A stretch of DNA of 15,036 nucleotides from JBFWUM01 sp050247255 (lineage in GTDB: Bacteria > Acidobacteriota > Vicinamibacteria > Vicinamibacterales > UBA2999): positions 1 to 15,036 of the forward strand of contig JBFWUM010000072.1 in NCBI GenBank assembly GCA_050247255.1. Reading direction: 5' to 3'. Positions 7,304-14,142 of this stretch are shown here, in pieces. Position numbers and translations under genes: made by a program. The notes under the pieces were generated by a model. It was not told the origin of the DNA, made no database searches, and saw only the letters and a program-made list of their open reading frames with translations. The number at the start of each line of letters is the position of its first letter. The stretch's first letter is position 1.

Positions 7304-7384
7304 CCACCGAGAACCCGAGGCACCGAGGATCTGAAGATACCTGTACGAGTACCCAGAAGTCTCGGTGTCTCGGTGCCTCGGTGG
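7304..7384. repeat. hairpin with CACCGAG-unit arms between purA and the PilZ gene
   Basis: The left arm is a period-8 array: CACCGAGA (7305-7312), ACCCGAGG (7313-7320), CACCGAGG (7321-7328) and a decayed ATCTGAAG (7329-7336). The right arm is three inverted units: CTCGGTGT (7361-7368), CTCGGTGC (7369-7376) and CTCGGTGG (7377-7384). The arms pair over about 24 bp with three or so mismatches and a loop near 33 nt. It lies between two gene 3' ends, so it may serve as a terminator or transcript end-protector. Confidence 0.85.
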
Positions 7385-7404
7385 CCCGTGATCGGTGAAT
7401 GGCG

Positions 7405-8073
7405 TTACGCTTTGCGGTTCGCTTCCGCGAAGCGCCCCACGGCCTCAGGATCCGCATCCACGAACTCGATCCCGGCCCTGTAGCGCGGGCCGGTCTTGGG
7501 CATCTCGAACGATGCCCAGGCGACCGCGGCGTTGAAGCGGATGGGGCGTCCGGGGTCGGGGAGCGACATCCGCAGCCGCTGGTTCGGCTTGAGGATGGTC
7601 GGCGAGACGACCTGTGCGCCGATGACCGAGAGGTCGATGAGCGCGGCGGGGTTGCCGTCGACCAGCACGTCGACGCCGTCGGCCATGCGCACGCGCGGCG
7701 CCCGGCGCGTGCCGCGCTGATCGAGCGGCGCCGCCGGCGCGACCGGGAGCGGCGGCGGTTCCGCGACGGCGACGGCGGCGTGGGCCGTGGCGGCGGGCAC
7801 TGCCTCGGGCGAGACGATCCGGATCTCGCACGCCGACAGCGACGGATCCGCCTTGATGCGGTTGATGAGCGCGGCGCCTCGAGACGTCGAGGCGAACATC
7901 CGCTCGAGCGCGACGAGCGCGGGGCGTTGCCGCGTGATCGTGTCGAGCGCGCGCAGCGCCTCGTTGTCGGCAAACGCGGTGATCTCGCCGAGGTCCGCCC
8001 GCGCGCGCAGCGCCGGAAGATGTTCGGATGGGGCGATCAGGACCGTCGGCGGCACAAGACGCGAGTGTACCAT
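7405..8073 (-). CDS. PilZ-domain (c-di-GMP binding) protein with receiver-like N-terminal domain
   Basis: 222 residues from the ATG at 8071-8073; GTG 8055 is an alternative that begins V-P-P-T-V-L-I-A. Residues 8-90 look like a degenerate response-regulator receiver fold (TVLIAPSEHLPAL, then PALVALERMF). The acidic phospho-acceptor pattern is not convincing, so phosphorylation is doubtful. A proline/alanine linker covers 90-117. Residues 120-220 form a PilZ domain with the c-di-GMP contacts RxxxR (R123 to R127) and DxSxxG (D147-L-S-V-I-G152). The likely role is a cytoplasmic effector that responds to c-di-GMP in motility, adhesion or secretion; the target is unknown. Its start codon shares bases with the start codon of the divergent ABC ATPase gene, so the two must share one promoter region. 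It converges with purA. Confidence 0.85.
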   Translation of the reverse strand: MVHSRLVPPTVLIAPSEHLPALRARADLGEITAFADNEALRALDTITRQRPALVALERMFASTSRGAALINRIKADPSLSACEIRIVSPEAVPAATAHAAVAVAEPPPLPVAPAAPLDQRGTRRAPRVRMADGVDVLVDGNPAALIDLSVIGAQVVSPTILKPNQRLRMSLPDPGRPIRFNAAVAWASFEMPKTGPRYRAGIEFVDADPEAVGRFAEANRKA

Positions 8074-8833
8074 GGTCGTGATGACCGCCCCGCTGGCCGT
8101 GCACTGCGATCGGCTCGTCAAGCGCTATGGCGACCTCGTGGCGGTCGACGGGCTGTCGCTGTCGGTGCGGCGCGGCGAGTGCTTCGGGTTGCTCGGTCCG
8201 AATGGGGCGGGCAAGACGACGACCATCGAGATCCTCGAGGGGCTGCTCGCGCCCGACGGGGGAGCGGTGGAAGTGCTCGGCCTGACGTGGGCGCGCCACG
8301 AGCGCGAGCTGCGGCAGCGGCTCGGCATCCAGCTCCAGGACACGCAGCTGAACGATCGGCTGACGGTCGTGGAAACGCTGCGGTTGTTCCGCTCGTTCTT
8401 CACGAGCGGCCACGACGTCGATCACCTGGTCGCCCTCGTCGAACTCGAAGCGAAGCGCGACAGCCGCGTCGGCCGCCTCTCCGGCGGCCAGAAGCAGCGC
8501 CTGGCGCTGGCCTGTGCGCTGGCCGGCGATCCGGACCTGCTGTTCCTCGACGAGCCGACCACCGGCCTCGATCCGCAGTCGCGGCGCCAGCTGTGGGAGC
8601 TGCTGCGGCGGTTTCGCGCGCAGGGAGGCACGGTGGTGCTGACCACGCACTACATGGACGAAGCGGAAACGCTGTGCGACCGCGTGGCGATCGTCGACAG
8701 CGGACGCATCATCGCGCTCGACACGCCGGCCGCGCTCATCGCCTCGCTCGGCGAGCCGCGCGTCATCACCCACCACGGCACGCTCGAGGACGTGTTCGTC
8801 TCGCTGACCGGGAAGCAGCTCCGTGAAGAGTGA
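8072..8833 (+). CDS. ABC transporter ATP-binding protein (ABC-2 exporter type)
   Basis: About 253 residues, the usual length for a stand-alone ABC-2 ATPase. It has Walker A GPNGAGKTTT, a Q-loop region IQLQDTQL, the signature LSGGQKQRLALA, Walker B LLFLDEPTTGLD and the H-loop TTHYMDEAE. It drives export of an unknown substrate through the permease encoded directly downstream. The start is either ATG 8072 (M-V-V-M-T-A) or ATG 8081 (M-T-A-P-L-A-V-H). The frame is open far upstream, but that stretch is inside the PilZ gene and looks like shadow. The 3' end overlaps the permease gene by 11 bp, which suggests translational coupling. The sequence resembles drug, polysaccharide or Nod-type exporters but does not settle the substrate. 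Confidence 0.93.
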   Translation: MVVMTAPLAVHCDRLVKRYGDLVAVDGLSLSVRRGECFGLLGPNGAGKTTTIEILEGLLAPDGGAVEVLGLTWARHERELRQRLGIQLQDTQLNDRLTVVETLRLFRSFFTSGHDVDHLVALVELEAKRDSRVGRLSGGQKQRLALACALAGDPDLLFLDEPTTGLDPQSRRQLWELLRRFRAQGGTVVLTTHYMDEAETLCDRVAIVDSGRIIALDTPAALIASLGEPRVITHHGTLEDVFVSLTGKQLREE

Positions 8834-9875
8834 TCGCGGCGGGGCGCGGGCGCCAATCGTCGAGCTGACGCTGAGCCGGCTCCGCGAGTTCGTGCGCGAG
8901 CCGGAAGCGATGTTCTGGACCTTCGTCTTCCCAATCCTGATGGCCATCGCGCTGGCGCTGGCGTTTCCCGGGCGCACGACGCCGGTGCTGGTGGCCATTG
9001 CCGGCGGCGCCGGCGCGGAGAGGCTGCGCTCCGCGTTGGCCGACGCGGGCGGGATCGAGCTGCGCGACCTGCCCGGCACGCCGGCGGCGCAGACCCGGGC
9101 GCTGCGCGAGGGCGACGTCCATTTGATCGTGGTGCCCGGGACGCCGCCGACCTACCGGTTCGACGCCGGCCGCAGCGAGAGCCGCACCGCGCGCCTGGCC
9201 GTCGATGCGGCGCTGAAGCGCGCGGATGGACGCGAGGATCCCTGGCAGGCGCGCGAGGACGCGGTGGAGATACCCGGATCGCGCTACGTCGACTGGCTGA
9301 TCCCGGGCCTCGTCGGCATGAACATCATGGGCACCGGCATGTGGGGGCTCGGGTTCTCGATCGTCACCGCCCGCATGAAGCACCTGCTCAAGCGGCTGGC
9401 CGCGAGCCCCATGCGCAAGCGCGATTACCTGGCGGCGCAGATGATGGCGCGGCTGATCTTCCTGGCTCCGGAAGTGGTGGTCCCGTTGGCGTTCGCCGCG
9501 CTCGTCCTCGGCATGCCGATCATCGGCGGCTGGCTGGAGATCGCCGTCGTCTCGATCTTCGGCGCGCTGGCGTTCGGCGCCATCGGCCTGCTCGCCGCCA
9601 GCCGCGTGCGGACGATCGAGGCGATCTCCGGCGTGCTGAACTTCGTGATGCTGCCGATGTGGATCGTCAGCGGTGTCTTCTTCTCGTCGGCCAATTTCCC
9701 CGACGTCGTGCAGCCGTTCGTGCAGGCACTGCCGCTGACCGCGCTCGTCGACGCGCTGCGCGCCGTGGTCCTCGACGGCGCCTCGCTCGCCGCCATCGGC
9801 GGGGAGCTGGCGCTGTTGGCCGCGTGGACCGGCGGCGCGTTCGCGGCCGCGCTGGCACTGTTCCGCTGGCGGTAG
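8823..9875 (+). CDS. ABC-2 type transporter permease
   Basis: 350 residues from the GTG at 8823, which overlaps the end of the ATPase gene. One membrane span is near the N-terminus (MFWTFVFPILMAIALALAF). A large non-membrane region of about 110 residues follows, then a cluster of five hydrophobic spans from about residue 160 on (WLIPGLVGMNIMGTGMWGLG, later MLPMWIVSGVFFSS and the last one near the C-terminus). This is the layout of ABC2_membrane_3-like permeases with a large extracytoplasmic loop. The motif MKHLLKRLAASPMRKRDYL is the typical cytoplasmic segment of the family. It pairs with the upstream ATPase as an exporter half, probably working as a dimer. The substrate is unknown. A truncated adenylation-domain gene begins 26 bp downstream and could share the transcript. 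Confidence 0.9.
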   Translation: MKSDRGGARAPIVELTLSRLREFVREPEAMFWTFVFPILMAIALALAFPGRTTPVLVAIAGGAGAERLRSALADAGGIELRDLPGTPAAQTRALREGDVHLIVVPGTPPTYRFDAGRSESRTARLAVDAALKRADGREDPWQAREDAVEIPGSRYVDWLIPGLVGMNIMGTGMWGLGFSIVTARMKHLLKRLAASPMRKRDYLAAQMMARLIFLAPEVVVPLAFAALVLGMPIIGGWLEIAVVSIFGALAFGAIGLLAASRVRTIEAISGVLNFVMLPMWIVSGVFFSSANFPDVVQPFVQALPLTALVDALRAVVLDGASLAAIGGELALLAAWTGGAFAAALALFRWR

Positions 9876-9901
9876 GACCGGAGCTTGCACTAACCGCGGC
9901 C

Positions 9902-10510
9902 GTGCGCACGGTCCATCGACTGGTAGAGCAGCAGGCTGCCCTCAAACGCGACGATCCTGCCCTGGTTTTCTACGAGCCGGACGTGGCTTCCGCCTTCAGG
10001 CGGAAGGAAAGCCGCCTCTCCTATCGCGATCTGAACGCACGCGCCAACGCCGTCGCGCGCCGGCTGATCGCCGGCGGCTTCCGCCGCGGCGACCTGGCGG
10101 TCATCGCGCTGCCACCGTCCCTGGAGCTGGCGGTTGCGGAGCTCGCGGTCCTGAAAGCCGGCGGCGCCTACGCGTGCCCGGTGAGCCGGCTGGCCTACAC
10201 CGTGGCGACGCCGCTATCCGTGCTGCGCGACGGCGTGGCGCACGGCATCGACATCCTGTCCGTGCCTGCCGATGCGGCAGCGGCCTGCCCGAACCTTCCG
10301 GTGCTGGTGAGGGATGAGGATCCCGCCTGCGTCCTCGCCGATGCGGCGGGCGCGCTGACGATCTCCTTCTCGCATCGCGCCATCGTCGATGCCGCGCGAA
10401 CGCCGTCGACGGCCTGGGACGCGAATGGCGCGCCCTACGCGCATTGGGCGGCGCTGATGGCAGGCGAGACGCTCAGGATTGCGTCGCTCCCACTCGACCG
10501 CGCCGCATGA
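9902..10510 (+). pseudogene. truncated adenylation-domain (AMP-binding) fragment
   Basis: The GTG at 9902 opens a 202-residue frame that matches only the N-terminal part of an adenylate-forming (NRPS-like) domain of about 500 residues. Core A1 is LSYRDLN (39-45) and core A2 is LKAGGAYACP (84-93). The nucleotide-binding A3 loop that should precede SHRAIV (157-162) is missing: the text there is VLADAAGALTISF. Nothing resembling cores A4-A10 follows before the TGA at 10508-10510. It therefore cannot activate a carboxylate in the usual way. It may be a decaying remnant, or a small protein kept for another use; the frame is intact over its whole length. A palindrome at 9987-10006 appears to be an in-frame insertion. 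It sits 26 bp after the ABC permease gene. Confidence 0.65.
9987..10006. repeat. REP-like palindrome inside the adenylation-domain fragment
   Basis: CTTCCGCC (9987-9994) and GGCGGAAG (9999-10006) are perfect 8-bp inverted arms around TTCA. In the encoded protein it accounts for the residues ASAFRRK, which lie where related domains usually run directly into LSYRDLN. That is what an in-frame insertion of a small mobile palindrome would leave. Confidence 0.5.
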
Positions 10511-10520
10511 CCCCGTTTTA

Positions 10521-10576
10521 CAGGAGCAAGGAGGAAGGAGAAGAAAACCTTTAGATCTCCTTCCTCCTTCCTCCTG
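10521..10576. repeat. hairpin with AGGAGGA-unit arms
   Basis: The left arm (10521-10540) is a period-7 purine array. The right arm (10557-10576) is its inverted copy. Nineteen of 20 positions pair around a 16-nt loop. It lies between a plus-strand gene end (10510) and a minus-strand gene end (10583), so it may work as a two-way terminator, though no clear T-run follows. Confidence 0.85.
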
Positions 10577-10582
10577 TGATCC

Positions 10583-10921
10583 TTATCTTTCCGAGCCTCC
10601 GCGGAACTCGATCTCATCCCGCGTGCTGTCGGGCTGCGGACTTGGATCGCCGCCGCCCTGCTGCGGCTGGCCTTCGCGCTCGGTGGCGGGCCGCTGCTCG
10701 CCGGTCGTGCCTGTCGCCGGGTTGAGGCCGTCCCCCTCGGTCCTCCCGGGCGGCCGGCCCAGCCAGTAGAGCAGCGCAATGCCGACAATCGCGAGCAGCG
10801 CGATCAGCGGCCCGACGTAGACCCACACCGCGGCGCGGCGCACGTTCTTGTTGAGCACCGCCTTCGGCGGATAGTGCGGGTCGTTGGTGTCTTCGTAGTG
10901 CGGGTTTGGCCGTTCAGCCAT
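10583..10921 (-). CDS. small single-span membrane protein of unknown function
   Basis: 112 residues from an ATG with an excellent ribosome-binding site (GGAGGAG five bases upstream). The N-terminal 30 residues are polar with HYEDTNDPHYPPKAV. One clear membrane helix follows (VWVYVGPLIALLAIVGIALL, residues 33-52). The rest is a Gly/Pro/Gln-rich, probably disordered tail with many charged residues (TEGDGLNPATGTTGEQ and similar). No signal-peptidase site is obvious, so it is likely anchored with the tail outside. I do not recognise the family. It begins 36 bp after the ligase gene on the same strand and is probably co-transcribed with it. It ends just before the AGGAGGA-unit hairpin. Confidence 0.75.
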   Translation of the reverse strand: MAERPNPHYEDTNDPHYPPKAVLNKNVRRAAVWVYVGPLIALLAIVGIALLYWLGRPPGRTEGDGLNPATGTTGEQRPATEREGQPQQGGGDPSPQPDSTRDEIEFRGGSER

Positions 10922-10957
10922 AGCTCCTCCGCAGGCCTACCCCTGCAGAGGCCATGC

Positions 10958-11878
10958 CTATTCGCGCACCACCTCTCGCGGCTTCTTGTCGCCCCGCAGT
11001 CCCTGGAACGACGGATGCCGCACCTTCCCGTCCGTCGTCCATTCGGTGAACACGACTTCACAGACGAGCACGGGCCTGACCCAGTGCGCGGTGCGAGCCA
11101 GCGGACCGGCCGGTGGCGGATCGAATGGGCAGGTGCGCGTTTCGATCGTGTCGAGCTTCGCGCGCAGGTCGAGCGTCATCGTGTGCGTGAACCCGGTGCC
11201 GACCCTGCCGGCAAAGACCAGGCGCGGGCCGTCGTAGACGCCGATGAGCAGCGCTCCGATGCCAGCGCGGGCCCCTTCGGGATCGGTGAAGCCGCCGACG
11301 ACGAACTCCTGGCGCATGACGCACTTCGTCTTCAGCCATCCCCCGTGGCGGCCGGGCTTGTAGGGAAGGTCGGCGCGCTTGGAGATGATCCCCTCGAGCC
11401 CCATCCGGCACGCCTGCGCGAAGAACGCGTCGCCGTTGCCGTCGACGTGATCGCTGTAGCGGATGCGCCCCTTCGCGCCGCGACCGAGAAGCGCGCGCAG
11501 CCGCGCCTTGCGCTCGCGCAGCGGCAGCCGCTCGATCCGTTCGCGCCCGAGCAGCAGCAGGTCGAACACGAAGTAGACGATGGTGCCGCGCTGGGCGCCG
11601 GCGTTCTGCAGCGCCTGGAAGCTGGTGCGGCCGTCCGGGAGGACGCTGGCCACCTCGCCGTCGAGCAGCGCGTCATCGAGCCCCATCTTCTCGACCGCCT
11701 TGACCACGTCGGGAAACGCGGCGGTCCAGTCCTTGCCGTTGCGGCTCAGGAGCGTGACGCGCCCCTTGCGGACGCGGCAGCCGATGCGGAAGCCATCGAA
11801 CTTGATCTCGTGGACCCACTCGTCGCCAGACGGGGGTGTCTTCACGAGCGCGGCGAGCTGGGGAAGGTAGTCGGCCAT
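10958..11878 (-). CDS. ATP-dependent DNA ligase, LigD-type ligase domain only
   Basis: 306 residues from the ATG at 11876-11878. The frame is open further upstream, but that part lies in the divergent DinB gene. Motif I is EIKFDGFR, with K26 as the lysine that carries AMP. Later motifs are LLDGEVAS, FVFDLLLLG (motif III), EGIISKR (motif IV) and GWLKTKC (motif V). The OB-fold part contains EVVFTEWTTDGKVRHPSFQG. The enzyme seals nicks with ATP. In bacteria this domain usually forms the ligase part of LigD for non-homologous end joining with Ku. Here the polymerase and nuclease domains are absent and no Ku gene is in the window, so it may be a LigC-like helper or partner enzymes encoded elsewhere. 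A small membrane protein gene follows. Confidence 0.93.
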   Translation of the reverse strand: MADYLPQLAALVKTPPSGDEWVHEIKFDGFRIGCRVRKGRVTLLSRNGKDWTAAFPDVVKAVEKMGLDDALLDGEVASVLPDGRTSFQALQNAGAQRGTIVYFVFDLLLLGRERIERLPLRERKARLRALLGRGAKGRIRYSDHVDGNGDAFFAQACRMGLEGIISKRADLPYKPGRHGGWLKTKCVMRQEFVVGGFTDPEGARAGIGALLIGVYDGPRLVFAGRVGTGFTHTMTLDLRAKLDTIETRTCPFDPPPAGPLARTAHWVRPVLVCEVVFTEWTTDGKVRHPSFQGLRGDKKPREVVRE

Positions 11879-11902
11879 CAGCGTGCGCAGGATAGCAGCG
11901 TG

Positions 11903-11908
11903 TACACT
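11903..11908 (+). promoter_or_regulatory. possible -10 box (TACACT) for the DinB-family gene
   Basis: TACACT sits 8 bp before the ATG at 11917 in a 38-bp gap between divergent genes. The transcript would start almost at the ATG, giving a very short leader. No good -35 is seen. Confidence 0.3.
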
Positions 11909-11916
11909 GGCAGGCC

Positions 11917-12429
11917 ATGGCCGATACGCAACCCGAAGCCTGGCTCCGCGGCGCCATCGACGGCTACGACCCGCTGCTGATGCCCGTCGTCCACTCACTG
12001 ATCCAGGCGCGTGAAGACGTGGAGCGCCTCGTGGGGTCCGTGGCGCCCGAGCAGGTGTGGGCGACGCCGGGCGGCGCGGCGTCGGTCGGTTTTCACGTCC
12101 GCCATCTCGGCGGCGCGCTCGATCGCCTGTTCACGTATGCGCGCGGGGAGGCGCTCGGCGACGCGCAGAAGGCGTTTCTGCGCGGCGAAGGGCAGCCGGG
12201 CGATCCGCCGGCGACGCTGGAGCAGTTGTCGATGGAGCTCAACGCGACCATCGATCAGGCGTTCGCCCGGTTGCGGGGATTGACGAAGGACGAGCTGCTG
12301 CAGCCGCGCGCCGTGGGCCGGGCGGCGCTGCCGTCCACGACCCTCGGCCTGCTGTTTCACGCCGCCGAGCATTGCACGCGGCACGCCGGGCAGGCGATCA
12401 CGACCGCAAAGATTCTCGCGGGGAAGTAG
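11917..12429 (+). CDS. DinB-family putative metal-dependent protein
   Basis: 170 residues, typical for DinB/YfiT four-helix bundles. The histidines that could bind a metal are in GFHVRHLGG (H60, H63) and in LLFHAAEHCTRHAGQ (H148, H152, H156); the last group is the conserved C-terminal helix of the family. Members include thiol transferases (bacillithiol, mycothiol) and many uncharacterised stress proteins, and the activity cannot be told here. It is likely cytoplasmic, with no signal peptide or membrane span. It is divergent from the DNA ligase, with only 38 bp between the two start codons, so regulation may be shared. It is convergent with the sigma factor gene, with a terminator hairpin that overlaps both stop codons. 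Confidence 0.85.
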   Translation: MADTQPEAWLRGAIDGYDPLLMPVVHSLIQAREDVERLVGSVAPEQVWATPGGAASVGFHVRHLGGALDRLFTYARGEALGDAQKAFLRGEGQPGDPPATLEQLSMELNATIDQAFARLRGLTKDELLQPRAVGRAALPSTTLGLLFHAAEHCTRHAGQAITTAKILAGK

Positions 12430-12450
12430 GGCACCCCTTGACGGGGTGCC
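12430..12450. terminator. hairpin terminator shared by the DinB-family and sigma factor genes
   Basis: GGCACCCC (12430-12437), loop TTGAC, GGGGTGCC (12443-12450): a perfect 8-bp G+C stem. It starts one base after the TAG of the plus-strand gene and ends in the first base of the minus-strand stop codon, so it serves both directions. No T-run is seen on either side. Confidence 0.7.
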
Positions 12451-14093
12451 TACGCTCCGGCGCGGCGTAGGGCGCCCATCTCCGCTTCGCGCTGCTTGGC
12501 GGCGCGCAGCTTCTGGAGCGCGCGGCTTTCGATCTGCCGAACCCGCTCGCGCGTCACCGACAGGTGGCGCCCGATCTCCTCCAGCGTGTACTCGCGATCG
12601 GTGCCGAGGCCGTAGCGCAGGCGCAGCACTTCCTTCTCTCGATCGGAGAGCGGCGCCATGGCACGCTCGACCTCGTTGCCGAGGTCGCTGTTGATCGCCG
12701 AATCCTCGGGCGAGCGGATCGACCGGTCGGGCAGCAGCGCGCCCAGCTCGGTGCCTTCCTCTTCGCCCACCTTCATCTCGAGCGAGTAGGGGGTCTTCTG
12801 CGCGTCGAGCAGCAGCCGCACCTTGCTGGCCGGGATGTTGAGCTTGTCGGCAATCTCCTCCGGCGTCGGCTCGCGGCCGCGGTCGGTGCGCAGCGCCTTC
12901 CGTTCCTTCTCGAGGCGATTGAGCGACTCGATCACGTGGACGGGCAGCCGGATGGTCCGGCCGTGGTCGGCGACCGCGCGCGTGATCGCCTGGCGAATCC
13001 ACCAGGTGGCGTAGGTCGAGAACTTGAAGCCGCGGCGGAACTGGAAGCGGTCGACCGCCTTCATCAGCCCGATGTTGCCTTCCTGGATCAGGTCGAGGAA
13101 CGACAGCCCGCGATTCAGGTAGCGCTTGGCAATCGAGACCACCAGCCGGAGGTTGGCCTCCATCAGCTCGCGCTTCGCTTCGCGCACCGTCTCGTCGGCC
13201 GCCTGCACGCGCGCGAGCCGCTTGCGGAACTCGGCGCGCGTCATGCCGAGGTGTTCCTCGAGAGCTTTACACTTCGCGGACTTCTCGGCGCGCGGCAGCG
13301 CGTCGGCGGCGCGAAATTCCTCGTCGCGCTGGCCCAGTTCGGCGGCGACCTGGTCGACGAGCGACGGGCGGATCGGCTGCGCCGCCAGCTCCTCGGCGAT
13401 CGCCTGGCGCGCCCGTTCGAGCTTCTTCTCGATCTCGGCGCGGCGGCGGACGCCGACGCGCGGCTTCTGCAGCTCCTCGCGCATCGAGTCCAACAGGGCT
13501 CGGCGGCGCTTGATGCGCGAGAACGCCTTCAGCACCGGCGCGATGTGATGCGGCTTCAGCTCGCCGCCTTCGGGGAGCAGGATCAGTTCGGCTGCCGGAT
13601 CGCCCTTGGTGCGGATGCGATCGGCGAGGGCCACGAAGGTCTGCACCGCCGACGGGATGTCGGCGAGCGTCGCCGCCAGCTCGCGCTGCGCCTGCTCGAT
13701 GCGCGTGCCGATCGCGACCTCTTCCTGCGCCTTCAGCAGCTTCCGCTTGCCGATGTGCTGGAGGTAGACGCGCACCAGGTCGACGTCCTCGCGCGAGGTC
13801 GAGGCTGCGAACTCTTCCTCTTCCGACTCCCGCTCGGCCGGTTCGCCGTCGATCTGCTGGTCGGAAAACGCCTCCGGCTCGTCCTCGGCCAGCATCCGGT
13901 CGGGCTCGAGATACGGATGACGTTCGTCGTGCTCCGGCCGCGGATGCACGTCCAGGCCGAAATCCTGGGCCCGGTGGTTCCAGTCCAGCACCTGGGCCTG
14001 GCGTGCGGGATCGTTCCACTCGATGAGGGATTTCCGGCGCCCGCCTGGCTTGAACGTCAGCGTTTGACGACGTTTTTGCGCGGTCTTGGCCAC
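12450..14093 (-). CDS. rpoD: RNA polymerase sigma factor, RpoD/sigma-70 type
   Basis: 547 residues from the GTG at 14091-14093. The frame is open to 14249, but the extra stretch overlaps the divergent methyltransferase gene and looks non-coding. Residues 1-100 are a basic then strongly acidic tail (ERESEEEEF) unlike ordinary region 1.1. Region 1.2 is DLVRVYLQHIGKRKLLKAQE (about 105-125). A long non-conserved region runs to about 300. Region 2 follows with ELMEANLRLVVSIAKRYLNR, FLDLIQEGNIGLMKAVDRF and FSTYATWWIRQAI. Region 3 starts near EPTPEEIADKLNI. Region 4 (485-530) has LSDREKEVLRLRYGLG and the helix-turn-helix VTRERVRQIESRALQKLR. The protein directs core polymerase to -35/-10 promoters. 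It looks like a primary sigma, but a second RpoD-like paralogue in the genome cannot be excluded. Confidence 0.93.
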   Translation of the reverse strand: MAKTAQKRRQTLTFKPGGRRKSLIEWNDPARQAQVLDWNHRAQDFGLDVHPRPEHDERHPYLEPDRMLAEDEPEAFSDQQIDGEPAERESEEEEFAASTSREDVDLVRVYLQHIGKRKLLKAQEEVAIGTRIEQAQRELAATLADIPSAVQTFVALADRIRTKGDPAAELILLPEGGELKPHHIAPVLKAFSRIKRRRALLDSMREELQKPRVGVRRRAEIEKKLERARQAIAEELAAQPIRPSLVDQVAAELGQRDEEFRAADALPRAEKSAKCKALEEHLGMTRAEFRKRLARVQAADETVREAKRELMEANLRLVVSIAKRYLNRGLSFLDLIQEGNIGLMKAVDRFQFRRGFKFSTYATWWIRQAITRAVADHGRTIRLPVHVIESLNRLEKERKALRTDRGREPTPEEIADKLNIPASKVRLLLDAQKTPYSLEMKVGEEEGTELGALLPDRSIRSPEDSAINSDLGNEVERAMAPLSDREKEVLRLRYGLGTDREYTLEEIGRHLSVTRERVRQIESRALQKLRAAKQREAEMGALRRAGA

Positions 14094-14132
14094 GTCTGTC
14101 CCGAACTGCAAGGGGTTTGCCTTTCCTGCCTG

Positions 14133-14141
14133 TGCTAGAAA
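14133..14141 (+). promoter_or_regulatory. extended -10 promoter for the methyltransferase gene
   Basis: TGC followed by TAGAAA (14136-14141) fits an extended -10 element ten bases before the GTG start. The -35 region is poor. The distance would leave a very short leader. Confidence 0.3.
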
Positions 14142-14142
14142 G

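Noticed and set aside
7445..9079. 544-codon minus-strand frame across the PilZ and ABC genes
   Set aside because: Crosses two genes with strong family motifs and has no domain itself.
10874..11980. 368-codon plus-strand frame opposite the DNA ligase
   Set aside because: The minus strand carries all ligase motifs in order; this frame is a compositional shadow.
12564..14138. 524-codon plus-strand frame opposite the sigma factor gene
   Set aside because: Shadow of rpoD; no recognisable family and typical Leu/Arg/Gln-rich antisense composition.
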